Shown here: positions 1-6,989 of the stretch, in pieces
How positions within the stretch are numbered: position 1 is the stretch's first letter
How the letters are laid out: each line of letters starts with the position of its first letter
Source of the DNA: UBA5070 sp039798065
GTDB lineage: Bacteria > Fibrobacterota > Fibrobacteria > UBA5070
Direction of reading: 5' to 3'
DNA length: 11,069 bases
Assembly (NCBI GenBank): GCA_039798065.1
Contig: JBDKGS010000139.1
Location: forward strand, 1-11,069
Made by a program: the position numbers and the translations under genes
Notes under the pieces: generated by a model
The model's database searches: none
What the model was told of the DNA's origin: nothing
What the model saw: only the letters and a program-made list of their open reading frames with translations

Positions 1-128
1 TCGGGCTGGATCTTGGTATGCGCCGCCTCTGAACTGGCCATTTGGTGCCACGCAGTCGCGCCTGACCGGTGCTTGTCGTGAGCCACGCTTGGAATCTCGC
101 CGGCGAAGATCCTCGTACATTCAATTCA

Positions 129-296
129 ATGACCTTCCAAGAATTGACGTATTGGGCCATCACCCTGAAGGTGGGCGGCACCCTGGCCGCGGTGGCGGTC
201 CTGTTCGCGGTCCTGACCGCCAAGCGCAAGATGGACAGGAAACGGCAAGAGCGGATCCACACACGGATCCTCGATTCCATCGGGATGCGACCATGA
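129..296 (+). CDS. Small single-pass membrane protein (unknown function)
   Basis: This gene encodes 55 residues. Residues about 10-30 form one hydrophobic segment rich in Ala, Val and Leu, followed at once by a strongly basic stretch (AKRKMDRKRQER). By the positive-inside rule this predicts a single membrane span with a cytoplasmic C-terminus. The stop overlaps the next start as ATGA (293-296), so translation of the two genes is probably coupled and they form one unit. I chose the ATG at 129. A GTG at 69 lies in the same frame but would add 20 residues with no family support. There is no clear Shine-Dalgarno site; a -10-like TACATT lies 7 nt before the ATG. I do not recognise a family. It could be a membrane anchor or partner for the exported protein encoded next, but that rests only on the overlap. 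Confidence 0.6.
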   Translation: MTFQELTYWAITLKVGGTLAAVAVLFAVLTAKRKMDRKRQERIHTRILDSIGMRP

Positions 297-955
297 GCGC
301 CGCAGCCATTCTCGCGGCGCTGGTTCTCGAATTGTCGGCGGGGGAACCCGCCACCGCCGAGTACGCCTTTCGCTGGAACCCCAAGGAAGGCGGCCCGACC
401 ACGGCCCAGGAGATCCACCTGATCCTGGGCGGCAAGACAAAATCCGTCAAAGAGTTCGTGGTCCGCTACCACCAGGTCGCTCTCGACAAGAAATGGCCTG
501 CAGGCTCCGACGTCGCGTTCCGGGAACGCACCAAAGCCGATGGAGGCACCGACTACCGGCTGAAGTTCCGCCGTGCGACCCCGTTCGAAGCTTTGGGCCA
601 GTGCCCTGCGGGCATGGAGGTTTCCTACGAGAAGGACTTGTCGTTCGGTGCCGCGGGCGCAACGCGGATCGTCTATTCCCTCTCGTGTACCACAGCCGAT
701 CCGGACCTCGCCAGATCCTTGAAGACGACGCCGTATCCGTGCCGTTCCGAGGTGATGCGATACGAAGGCAAGAAGTACCGGATCGAGGACTGGAAGCTTC
801 CCGGCGGGGAACGATTGCTGGAAATCTCGGACAAATCGGAAAACGAGCCGGCGAACCAAGCCAGGTTCGCCACCATCGTCGAACGCCTGCTGCGATCGGG
901 CGCAAAGCCATCGACAACCAGCAAGACAGACAGGGGAACCCACTGCACCGAATAA
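293..955 (+). CDS. Exported hypothetical protein, possible remote CYTH-like fold
   Basis: This gene encodes 220 residues. The start is the ATG that overlaps the stop of the preceding gene. The frame is open farther upstream, but that part is the shadow of the 55-residue gene. Residues 1-23 are hydrophobic and Ala-rich, ending near ATA-EY, like a signal peptide, although the n-region lacks a positive charge. The mature part has four Cys (104, 132, 150, 218), which suits an oxidising compartment. Alternating hydrophobic and charged strands include EYAFRW near the N-terminus, AFRERTKADGGTDYRLKFRR at about 75-94 and ERLLEIS at 173-179. That order (an ExxxR start, a basic-rich Arg/Lys strand pair, a late Glu strand) faintly recalls the CYTH triphosphatase tunnel, but I cannot establish it. 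Function is otherwise unknown. It is transcribed with the small membrane protein and converges on the GGDEF/EAL gene. Confidence 0.75.
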   Translation: MSAAAILAALVLELSAGEPATAEYAFRWNPKEGGPTTAQEIHLILGGKTKSVKEFVVRYHQVALDKKWPAGSDVAFRERTKADGGTDYRLKFRRATPFEALGQCPAGMEVSYEKDLSFGAAGATRIVYSLSCTTADPDLARSLKTTPYPCRSEVMRYEGKKYRIEDWKLPGGERLLEISDKSENEPANQARFATIVERLLRSGAKPSTTSKTDRGTHCTE

Positions 956-972
956 CGAAGCGCTGAATCCAC

Positions 973-989
973 TTGCCGGAATCCGGCAA
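973..989. repeat. Perfect inverted repeat in a convergent gap
   Basis: TTGCCGG (973-979) and CCGGCAA (983-989) form a perfect 7-bp stem with an AAT loop. It sits in the 66-bp gap between the converging 220-residue protein gene and the GGDEF/EAL gene. Neither side has a T-run, so it is not a canonical intrinsic terminator. It may act as a weak bidirectional terminator or as a 3'-end stabilising hairpin. Confidence 0.45.
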
Positions 990-1021
990 CAAAGCACCCC
1001 GAAGCGAATGACGGAAATTGT

Positions 1022-3493
1022 CTATTCGGACTCGGGAACGGTGAACACCGAATCCAACAGCAGCTCCGCCTCGGCGGCGGGAACGGGCTTGCTGAACAGG
1101 AAGCCCTGACCGTACTTGCAGCCCATCGAGCGCAATCCAAGCAATTGCGCCGGGGTCTCTATCCCCTCGGCCACGGCGTCCATGCCAAGGCTCTTGGCCA
1201 ACTGCACGATCGTCTTCACGATCGCGATGCGTTCCGGGGCGTCGGCCATGCGCGACACGAAGGAGCGGTCGATCTTGAGGTTGTCGAACGGGAACTGGTG
1301 CAGGTACGACAGCGAGCTGTACCCGGTGCCGAAATCGTCGATGGAAAGCTGGGCGCCCAGGTCGTGCAGCAGATGCAGCTTGTCGGTGGCCAGGTTCGTG
1401 CTTTCCAGGATGACGGATTCCGTGATCTCGAGCTTGAGCGCTTCACCGGGAAGTCCCGTGTCGAACAGGATGGTCCGCACCTGGTCCACGATGTCCGGCA
1501 ACGAAAATTGTCGTACCGAAAGATTCACCGAGACGAAAAGGTTTTCGAGCTTGGGGCTGCGCTGGCGCCACTCCACGAACTGGCGGCACGCTTCGCGAAG
1601 CACGAACCTCCCGATCTCCACGATCAGGCCGGTTTCTTCGGCCAGCGGAATGAACACGGCCGGATTGACGATGCCCTTTTCCGGATTTTGCCATCGCACC
1701 AGGGCCTCGAAGCCGGCGACAGTTCCTGTCGAAATATCCAGGATGGGCTGGTAGTAGACGCGGAATTCCTCGCGCTCCACCGCTCTGCGCAGGCTCGTTT
1801 CCAGCTGCAGGTGCGCGGCCGCGAATTCGTGCATGCCTTGGTTGAACACCACATGGCGACCCTTGCCCTGCGACTTCGCGCGATACATCGCCGTTTCGGC
1901 GTCGCGCAATAAATCGTCGGGGTGGTCTTGCATGCGCTCCGAAACCGCGATCCCAATGGAAAGCGAAACGAACACTTCCTGGCTGCGGATGCGGATGGGC
2001 TGCGACAATCTCTGCACGATCCGCTCGGCCATGCGAGGGAACACGTTCAGGTCCTGGTAGCCTTCCATCAGGATGGCGAATTCGTCGCCGCCCAGGCGTG
2101 CAAGGGTGTCGCGGGCGTGAAGGCTGTCTTCCAACGCGCGCCCCACGGCCAGGATGAGTTCGTCGCCGGCCTCGTGGCCAAGGCTGTCGTTGATCAGCTT
2201 GAAACGGTCGATGTCCAGGTGCAACACGCCAACGTACTGGCCGTTGGCCGATTTCTGCGAGCGTTGGATGGCACGACGCAATCTGTCAAGGAACAGCGCG
2301 CGGTTGGGGAATCCGGTGAGCGAGTCGTAGAGCGCTCCCTGCATGAGCTGTTCTTCGGCGCGCTTGCGCGAGGTGATGTCCTCCAGCGATCCCGCCATGC
2401 GGTCGGGTTTGCCATCGGCTCCCTTGCGCATCATGGCCCGCGACAGAACCCAGCGGTAGGCGCCGTCGCTGTGCAAAATCCGGAACTCGCACTCGAAATG
2501 CGGGACTTGACCGCTCAAGTGCGAGGCGATTTCCTGACGCAGCAAATCGGAGTCGCGAGGATGGACGCGATCGAACCATTCCTCCGGTTTTCCCTCCAGG
2601 TCGGCTTCCGACATGCCCATGATCTGCGCCCAGCGAGGGCTGTAGTACATGCGCTGTTTCTGCAGATCCCATTCCCAAAGGCCGCCGTTGGAGCCCGAAG
2701 CGGCCAATGCGTAGCGCTCTTCCGAACGCTGCAGGGCGTCCTGGGTGCGTCGCCGTTTGGTGACGTCTTCCACGGTGCCTTCGTAGAAGAGCGTCTTGCC
2801 TTGCGCAGAGCGCACCGCGTGAGCGTTTTCGCTCACCCATATTTCGGTGCCGTCGCGGCGTTTCACGCGGGATTCGTGATCCTTGACCGAGCCTTCACGC
2901 TCCATCAGCTCGCGGAACTCGCGGCACGAATCCGGATCGGCGTAGACATCCTTCGATAGGTCCTTCACCGAATGGATGAGCTGCATCGGATTCTCGTAAC
3001 CCAGGATGCGGGCCAGCGCTGGATTGGCCGACAAAAACCGTCCATCCGTCCCCGACTGGTAGATTCCTTCCACGGCGTTCTCGAAGATGCCGCGGTACTT
3101 CTCTTCGGCGAACCGCAAAGCCTCCTCGGCGATCTTGAACCGCGTCACGTCCTGGGCCTGCAGCAGAATGCCCTTCAGATCCGCTTCACCCAGGCTCGTG
3201 AAGACCGCTTCCACGTTCAGCCACGCTCCCTGCCCGTGCCGGAGCCGGAACTCGCATCGGATCACGCTCCCCGGATACGGGGCCACATGCGAGATCTGCT
3301 TGATGACTTCGGAGGCGTCGTCGGGATGGAGAAGATCCACCAAGCGCAGCTCGCGGACCATTTCCGGATTGTATCCCATCTTTCGCTCGAAGGCCTGACC
3401 GACCTCCTTCACGAGCCCCCCCGGATCCAGGAGGGCCCAAATCTCGGATGTTCCTTGGAGCACCCGTTCATGAAGAGCGGTTAGAAAAGTCAT
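1022..3493 (-). CDS. PAS-PAS-PAS-GGDEF-EAL cyclic-di-GMP enzyme
   Basis: This is an 823-residue cytosolic protein with no membrane segment or signal peptide. Three PAS-type sensor domains lie at about 15-120, 130-248 and 260-378. A GGDEF domain (about 385-548) and an EAL domain (about 565-808) follow. The cyclase signature is intact: LARLGGDEF, with GGDEF at 468-472, and DIDRFKLIND upstream. The phosphodiesterase residues are also present: EALVRW (596-601), NLSVRQF, LEITES, DDFGTGYS (719-726), LKIDRSF, VAEGIET and QGFLFSKP. Both synthesis and breakdown of c-di-GMP are therefore possible. The inhibitory I-site position reads HARD instead of RxxD, so product inhibition is probably weakened. The start ATG lies 33 bp from the divergent protease gene. 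No strong SD is visible. PAS ligands or cofactors cannot be read from sequence. Output probably affects motility or adhesion, given a flagellar gene elsewhere in the window, but that link is inference. Confidence 0.96.
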   Translation of the reverse strand: MTFLTALHERVLQGTSEIWALLDPGGLVKEVGQAFERKMGYNPEMVRELRLVDLLHPDDASEVIKQISHVAPYPGSVIRCEFRLRHGQGAWLNVEAVFTSLGEADLKGILLQAQDVTRFKIAEEALRFAEEKYRGIFENAVEGIYQSGTDGRFLSANPALARILGYENPMQLIHSVKDLSKDVYADPDSCREFRELMEREGSVKDHESRVKRRDGTEIWVSENAHAVRSAQGKTLFYEGTVEDVTKRRRTQDALQRSEERYALAASGSNGGLWEWDLQKQRMYYSPRWAQIMGMSEADLEGKPEEWFDRVHPRDSDLLRQEIASHLSGQVPHFECEFRILHSDGAYRWVLSRAMMRKGADGKPDRMAGSLEDITSRKRAEEQLMQGALYDSLTGFPNRALFLDRLRRAIQRSQKSANGQYVGVLHLDIDRFKLINDSLGHEAGDELILAVGRALEDSLHARDTLARLGGDEFAILMEGYQDLNVFPRMAERIVQRLSQPIRIRSQEVFVSLSIGIAVSERMQDHPDDLLRDAETAMYRAKSQGKGRHVVFNQGMHEFAAAHLQLETSLRRAVEREEFRVYYQPILDISTGTVAGFEALVRWQNPEKGIVNPAVFIPLAEETGLIVEIGRFVLREACRQFVEWRQRSPKLENLFVSVNLSVRQFSLPDIVDQVRTILFDTGLPGEALKLEITESVILESTNLATDKLHLLHDLGAQLSIDDFGTGYSSLSYLHQFPFDNLKIDRSFVSRMADAPERIAIVKTIVQLAKSLGMDAVAEGIETPAQLLGLRSMGCKYGQGFLFSKPVPAAEAELLLDSVFTVPESE

Positions 3494-3512
3494 TGAGATG
3501 CCCCGAGCTTAC

Positions 3513-3518
3513 CATATT
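3513..3518 (+). promoter_or_regulatory. Candidate -10 hexamer for the M48 protease gene
   Basis: CATATT lies 8 nt before the ATG at 3527, in the only AT-rich patch (3509-3520) of the 33-bp divergent gap. A TTGAGA at 3493-3498 could be the -35, but the spacing is short (14 nt). On the opposite strand the same patch reads TAAATATGGT and could serve the GGDEF/EAL gene. Transcription from this site would give almost no leader, in line with the missing SD. Confidence 0.3.
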
Positions 3519-3526
3519 TACAGACC

Positions 3527-4375
3527 ATGAAACCAGCAAAACCCTTTCGTCGAATCCTCTCCCTCGTCTCCATCGGTCTAATGGCTGCCTCGCTCAGCCA
3601 ATGCGCCTGGAAGAACACCGCCGAATCCTTCCTGGTCAGCGACGCCGACGAAGCCCGACTCGGACAGCAATTCGACACCGAACTTCGCACCCAGCCCGCG
3701 GAATACACGCTTTACCAAGCCAACACCCCACGCAAGGAACAGTTCGTTTCCTACGTGAACGGTGTGTTCGAAAAGATTCTGGCCAACGTTCCCGCCGAGC
3801 AAAAACCCAAATACGGCTTCCGGCTGGCCATCATCGACAAACCCGTCATCAACGCCTTCGCGGTACCGGGCGGATACATCTACATGTACACCGGCATGAT
3901 CGACACCATGCGAAGCGAATCGGAATTGGCTGGCGTCTTGGCCCACGAAATCGCCCACGTCACGCGCCACCACTACCGCGATGCGCTGATCAAGGTCTAC
4001 GGGATCAACCTGCTCGCCGATGTTCTGGCCGGATCGGATTCGAGCAGTCGTCTCAAGGCATTCGTCAAACAGGGATTCACCACGCTGGCCAGCCTGAAGG
4101 TTAGCCGCTCCAACGAATCGGACGCCGACACCTACGGCACCCGATACCTCGGGCTCGCCGGCTGGGATCCCTACGGCATCTCCGATCTGTTCTCCCGCAT
4201 GCCTTCCTCAGGCTTCGCCTGGCTATCGACCCATCCCGCCCCGACAAATCGCGTCAAGGACGTGAAGGATCTGGTCAACAGCGAGGGCACCGGCCAAAAT
4301 GGCCAGCCCGCATGGAATGCCGGAGCCAAGAAGGTCGACGAGTTCCAGGCGCAAAAGGCCAACATGCGCAATTGA
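3527..4375 (+). CDS. M48-family metalloprotease, lipoprotein
   Basis: This gene encodes 282 residues. The N-terminus is a lipoprotein-type signal: basic n-region (KPAKPFRR), hydrophobic core, then LSQC with the lipidated Cys at 26; Gln at -1 is unusual. The zinc site is HEIAH at 140-144. The downstream third ligand Glu lies in SRSNESDAD (Glu197), and STHP at 234-237 is the conserved C-terminal His motif of M48 enzymes. Gly-rich NAFAVPGGYIYMYTGM precedes the active site as in BepA/LoiP/YcaL-type proteins. The length fits a protease domain without the TPR repeats of BepA. By family knowledge it should degrade misfolded or stalled envelope proteins in the periplasm, at the inner face of the outer membrane. 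It lies divergent from the c-di-GMP enzyme and ends at a strong terminator, so it is probably monocistronic. The ATG at 3527 lacks an SD. Confidence 0.95.
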   Translation: MKPAKPFRRILSLVSIGLMAASLSQCAWKNTAESFLVSDADEARLGQQFDTELRTQPAEYTLYQANTPRKEQFVSYVNGVFEKILANVPAEQKPKYGFRLAIIDKPVINAFAVPGGYIYMYTGMIDTMRSESELAGVLAHEIAHVTRHHYRDALIKVYGINLLADVLAGSDSSSRLKAFVKQGFTTLASLKVSRSNESDADTYGTRYLGLAGWDPYGISDLFSRMPSSGFAWLSTHPAPTNRVKDVKDLVNSEGTGQNGQPAWNAGAKKVDEFQAQKANMRN

Positions 4376-4378
4376 GTT

Positions 4379-4393
4379 CGGGCATGCTGCCCG
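4379..4393 (+). repeat. Small perfect hairpin just before the terminator
   Basis: CGGGCA (4379-4384) pairs with TGCCCG (4388-4393) around a TGC loop, 3 bases after the protease stop codon. It has no T-run of its own and stacks directly in front of the terminator at 4397. It may act as a 3'-end protective hairpin. Confidence 0.5.
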
Positions 4394-4396
4394 GGG

Positions 4397-4419
4397 GCGG
4401 AACAAGAAGTTCCGCTTTT
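4397..4419 (+). terminator. Intrinsic terminator of the M48 protease gene
   Basis: GCGGAAC (4397-4403) and GTTCCGC (4409-4415) form a perfect 7-bp stem with an AAGAA loop, followed by TTTT (4416-4419). It lies 21 bp after the protease stop codon and separates that gene from the next promoter. Confidence 0.85.
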
Positions 4420-4460
4420 CAAAAACTGTCAAGTCGCCCAAACTCGGGACGCAGGATGCG

Positions 4461-4489
4461 GTGACAGGTGGCACCAACTTCGCTACTTT
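4461..4489 (+). promoter_or_regulatory. Sigma-70-type promoter of the small Lys/Ala-rich protein gene
   Basis: GTGACA (4461-4466, 5 of 6 to TTGACA) is followed by a 17-nt spacer and TACTTT (4484-4489). Initiation would fall near 4496, leaving a leader of about 65 nt. That leader can fold: GAG/CTC, CGGG/CCCG and CCCC/GGGG stems lie within about 4505-4543, just before the SD AAGGA (4548-4552). Confidence 0.55.
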
Positions 4490-4560
4490 CCACAACGTCT
4501 CCATGAGACCGGGCCCCGTGTGGGGAGTCCCCCGTTTACCTCTCATCAAGGATCCATACC

Positions 4561-4767
4561 ATGAAGAAGTTCGCCCTCCTCGCCCTCATCGCTTTCGCTT
4601 CCGCCACCTTCGCTCAGGAAGCCGCCGCTCCTGCAGCTCCCGCCGCCGAGAAGAAGGTCGAGAAGAAGGCCAAGAAGGCCAAGAAGGCTAAGAAGGAAGC
4701 CAAGAAGGACACCGCTGCCGTGGCCGCTCCTGCAGCCGCTCCTGCCGAAGCACCTGCTGCCAAGTAA
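4561..4767 (+). CDS. Small exported Lys/Ala/Pro-rich protein
   Basis: This gene encodes 68 residues. It has a textbook signal peptide: MKK, a hydrophobic core, and probable cleavage after ATFA (residue 18). The mature part is about 50 residues of very low complexity. An Ala/Pro-rich stretch (19-29) is followed by a Lys block of KKA-type repeats (31-49), then a second Ala/Pro-rich stretch that ends in APAAK. The mature protein is strongly positive and almost surely disordered, so a role in binding an anionic surface such as envelope polymer or nucleic acid is possible, but no function is known to me. The start has a good SD (AAGGA, 8 nt spacer). The gene has its own promoter and terminator, and its codons are G/C-ending, so it looks well expressed and self-contained. 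Compare the exported Lys/Ala coiled-coil protein at 9749. Confidence 0.8.
   Translation: MKKFALLALIAFASATFAQEAAAPAAPAAEKKVEKKAKKAKKAKKEAKKDTAAVAAPAAAPAEAPAAK
4663..4707 (+). repeat. In-frame tandem Lys-Lys-Ala repeat
   Basis: The 9-bp unit AAGAAGGCC occurs three times in a row (4663-4689, the last ending GCT). Two degenerate units with an inserted GAA codon follow. Such an array can gain or lose units by slippage and would change the length of the basic block in the small exported protein. Confidence 0.75.
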
Positions 4768-4774
4768 TTCGCTT

Positions 4775-4836
4775 GGCGGCTGAAGCCGCCATCGAATACA
4801 CGAAGGTCGACCTCCTATGGGAGATCGGCCTTTTTT
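4775..4836 (+). terminator. Double hairpin with intrinsic terminator after the small protein gene
   Basis: The first hairpin is GGCGGC (4775-4780), TGAA loop, GCCGCC (4785-4790). The second has arms at 4803-4815 and 4820-4832 around a TATG loop, with 12 of 13 positions paired (one G-U, one mismatch), and runs into six T (4831-4836). The second is the terminator for the + strand. On the other strand there is no T-run, so it is not a clear terminator for the converging kinase gene. Confidence 0.88.
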
Positions 4837-4874
4837 GTTGCCCTGTTTGCTCCGCTCTGCCCCGGAACCGCTTT

Positions 4875-6551
4875 TTACCGCGCTTCCACGCGGATGTCGG
4901 ATCTTGTCCGCATCTTGCGGTCCAGCCCCAACGCTTCCTTGTTCCGCCAAGGCTTCCATTCCGGCGTGTGCACGGCCAACGACATGCCGTCGGGTCCGGG
5001 CCAGGTCTGCCCAGGCTTCAGGCCCAGATCGGAACAGGTCACCACCAGCTCACCCGTCGTACCTTGTCCTTCGATGCGGGCTTCGCATTTCGGAGCATAG
5101 TAGGCCTCGGCGACAACGTTTGTCGCGGGGAATTCCAACGACCATCGCAGGCGGATCCAGTCGATGCGCGCGTTCGTCCGGTTCACCAGAGCGATCCTCG
5201 GCTTGATCGCCCCCTTGTCTTCGGGTGCTTCGTCGCGCACAAGGACATCGATCCCCGAAGCGACGGACGCCGACGAGGCGGCCGTGGTTGAGACAGATTC
5301 CGTCGCCTGCCGCGCAGGCTCGCGCGATGGACTCGCCACCGGAGTTTCCACGCGGACGCCGGAGAGCTCGGCGTTCGAAGGCGCGGTGGCCCGCGAGGCC
5401 CCAACCACTTGGGAAGCGCCCTCCTGCGGCAGCGGCGAGCCATCCGGCAACGAGGACGAGTCCCGGCGCAAAGCCGGATCATCCACCCGGGAGAGCTCAG
5501 GAATGGTGTCCAACTGCATGCGGTCCCAGGCAAGTCCGGCCAGGTAGGCAGCCGAGATCAGCGCGATCCCGGACAACGCCAGCGGGACCACGCGCGGATG
5601 CTTGGTCAAAAAGCCATGGCGCGGCTGAGGCGGCATTGGGATGCTCTTTTTCGCCGGAGCCACGGCCACCGGCGCGATCTCCCGCACCTTGTCGGGAAGC
5701 TTCGAGGCCACCGCCTCCAGTGGGTCGGGAACACCCGCATGCACCAGAATTTGTCGCAGCAGCCGAGCGGCTTCGCCCGCCCTGGGCCGGCCGGACGGAT
5801 CCCGGCTGTGCATGGCGGCCACCAACGTATCCAGTTCGGGAAGGACACCGGGCATGGATTCGGCCAGACGAGGAGCGTCCTCCTGCACGATCCGCCACAT
5901 CACCGCATGGGCGTGCTCCGCCTCGTAGGGGTGGCGACCGGTGCAACACCGGAACAGCACGCCAGCCAGGGCGAACAGATCGATGGCCCCCGACGGATTC
6001 TTCCCTTCGATCTGTTCCGGCGCCATGAACAACGGCGACCCGAAGACAGATCCTGTCATGGTCCGCGACACTTCCTCCATGATCCTCGCGATGCCGAAAT
6101 CGGCGATCTTCACGGTGCCATCGCGTCGGATCAACAGGTTGTCGGGCTTGATGTCGCGATGGATGATTCCCGCCTCGTGCGCGGCGCGCAAACCTTCGGC
6201 AGCCTGGCAGGCGATCGCCACAGCGGTGAGCACATCCAGCCGCCCCCCCTTGGCCCCGAGCAGTTCGGACAGTGAAATCCCTTCCACGAACTCCATCACC
6301 AGGTAGTCTTCCGCAGCTTCCCGACCAAAATCGAAGACCTGCACCACATGCGGATTCCCCAGTCGGGCGATCGCCGTGGCCTCGTCGTGGAACCTGCGAA
6401 CCCAATCGGGCTGGGTACCCAGATCGCCGCGCAGAACTTTCACCGCCACCGCACGGCGAAGCACGGGGTCTTCCGCCAGGTAGACCGCCGCCATCCCGCC
6501 CTGACCGAGCGGGCGCAGAATATTGTATCGACCGTAGCGATCCTGGGGCAT
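4875..6551 (-). CDS. Transmembrane Ser/Thr protein kinase with CBM3-like C-terminal domain
   Basis: This gene encodes 558 residues. I start at the ATG at 6551 because it gives MPQDRYGRYNILRPLGQGGM, the usual onset of a PknB-type kinase. The frame is open 43 codons farther, but that part overlaps ridA. Kinase motifs: glycine loop GQGGMA (16-21), VAVK Lys38, Glu57, HRDIKPDN (131-138), DFG (151-153) and APE (177-179), all intact. Thr164, Thr166 and Ser168 are possible activation-loop phosphosites. One membrane span lies at about 320-341, then a Ser/Pro/Ala-rich linker (343-435). The C-terminal domain (about 433-558) should be outside the cytoplasm. It has IKPRIALVN, a following ARIDWIRLRW strand, LKPGQTWP and HTPEWKPW, which track family 3 carbohydrate-binding modules, plus Cys489 and Cys506, which could pair. 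The gene is 19 nt behind ridA, probably one operon, with only a weak SD. Polysaccharide sensing is inference. Confidence 0.93.
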   Translation of the reverse strand: MPQDRYGRYNILRPLGQGGMAAVYLAEDPVLRRAVAVKVLRGDLGTQPDWVRRFHDEATAIARLGNPHVVQVFDFGREAAEDYLVMEFVEGISLSELLGAKGGRLDVLTAVAIACQAAEGLRAAHEAGIIHRDIKPDNLLIRRDGTVKIADFGIARIMEEVSRTMTGSVFGSPLFMAPEQIEGKNPSGAIDLFALAGVLFRCCTGRHPYEAEHAHAVMWRIVQEDAPRLAESMPGVLPELDTLVAAMHSRDPSGRPRAGEAARLLRQILVHAGVPDPLEAVASKLPDKVREIAPVAVAPAKKSIPMPPQPRHGFLTKHPRVVPLALSGIALISAAYLAGLAWDRMQLDTIPELSRVDDPALRRDSSSLPDGSPLPQEGASQVVGASRATAPSNAELSGVRVETPVASPSREPARQATESVSTTAASSASVASGIDVLVRDEAPEDKGAIKPRIALVNRTNARIDWIRLRWSLEFPATNVVAEAYYAPKCEARIEGQGTTGELVVTCSDLGLKPGQTWPGPDGMSLAVHTPEWKPWRNKEALGLDRKMRTRSDIRVEAR

Positions 6552-6570
6552 ATACCGAAACCTACTGCGA

Positions 6571-6954
6571 TCAGGCGATCGCGATGGCCTCGATTTCGAC
6601 CTTGACTCCACGCGGGAGGGCCGAGACCTGGACGGTGCTGCGGGCGGGAGCAGGCCCATCCACCCCGAAAACGGTTCCATACACCTGGTTCACCGCGGCG
6701 AAATCGGCGAGGTCGGTCAGGAAAATCGTGGTCTTGACCACTTTGGCAGGAATTGTCCCCGCCTTTTCCAGAACGGCCTTCATGTTGGACAGAACTTGTT
6801 CTGCTTGCTCGGCGGCAGTGCTTCCGACCACTTCACCGGTGGAAGGCGACAACGGAATCTGTCCGGACAGAAACACCATTCCCCCGGCGGCGATGGCCTG
6901 CGAATAGGGGCCGATGGGAGCGGGCGCGGCGGGCGTTCGGATCTCGTCAAACAT
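6571..6954 (-). CDS. ridA: RidA family 2-iminobutanoate/2-iminopropanoate deaminase
   Basis: This is a 127-residue cytosolic protein, the normal size of the RidA/YjgF/YER057c family, which forms trimers with active sites between subunits. Family landmarks are present: APIGPYSQAI with Tyr17, FLSGQIP (28-34), the Arg in PARST (Arg105, the residue that holds the imino-acid carboxylate) and Glu120 in KVEIEA. The active-site arginine supports true imine hydrolysis. The reaction releases ammonia from reactive enamines and imines left by PLP enzymes such as threonine dehydratase, protecting other PLP enzymes. The start at 6954 is fixed by an excellent SD (GGAGGT at 6966-6961, 7-nt spacer after GGAGG). 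The gene is divergent from pyruvate kinase by 50 bp, and the kinase gene follows after 19 nt. Any functional tie to the kinase is unclear. Confidence 0.96.
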   Translation of the reverse strand: MFDEIRTPAAPAPIGPYSQAIAAGGMVFLSGQIPLSPSTGEVVGSTAAEQAEQVLSNMKAVLEKAGTIPAKVVKTTIFLTDLADFAAVNQVYGTVFGVDGPAPARSTVQVSALPRGVKVEIEAIAIA

Positions 6955-6989
6955 TTTCGGACCTCCAGGTCTTGCATTGCTGTTTTTGG

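Noticed and set aside
1..128. Tail of an upstream gene at the left edge
   Set aside because: One plus-strand frame is open to a TGA at 79-81, but the 26 codons show no recognisable sequence and cannot be supported as coding.
1922..2959. 345-codon open frame on the plus strand inside the GGDEF/EAL gene
   Set aside because: It is antisense to a gene with unmistakable PAS, GGDEF and EAL motifs and has no recognisable motif of its own.
4663..4707. CRISPR or mobile-element repeat
   Set aside because: The 9-bp units are in-frame codons (Lys-Lys-Ala) inside a protein gene, with no spacers or target duplications.
4803..4836. Bidirectional terminator serving the kinase gene too
   Set aside because: On the minus strand the hairpin is followed by CGTGTATTCG, with no T-run, so only the plus-strand role is supported.
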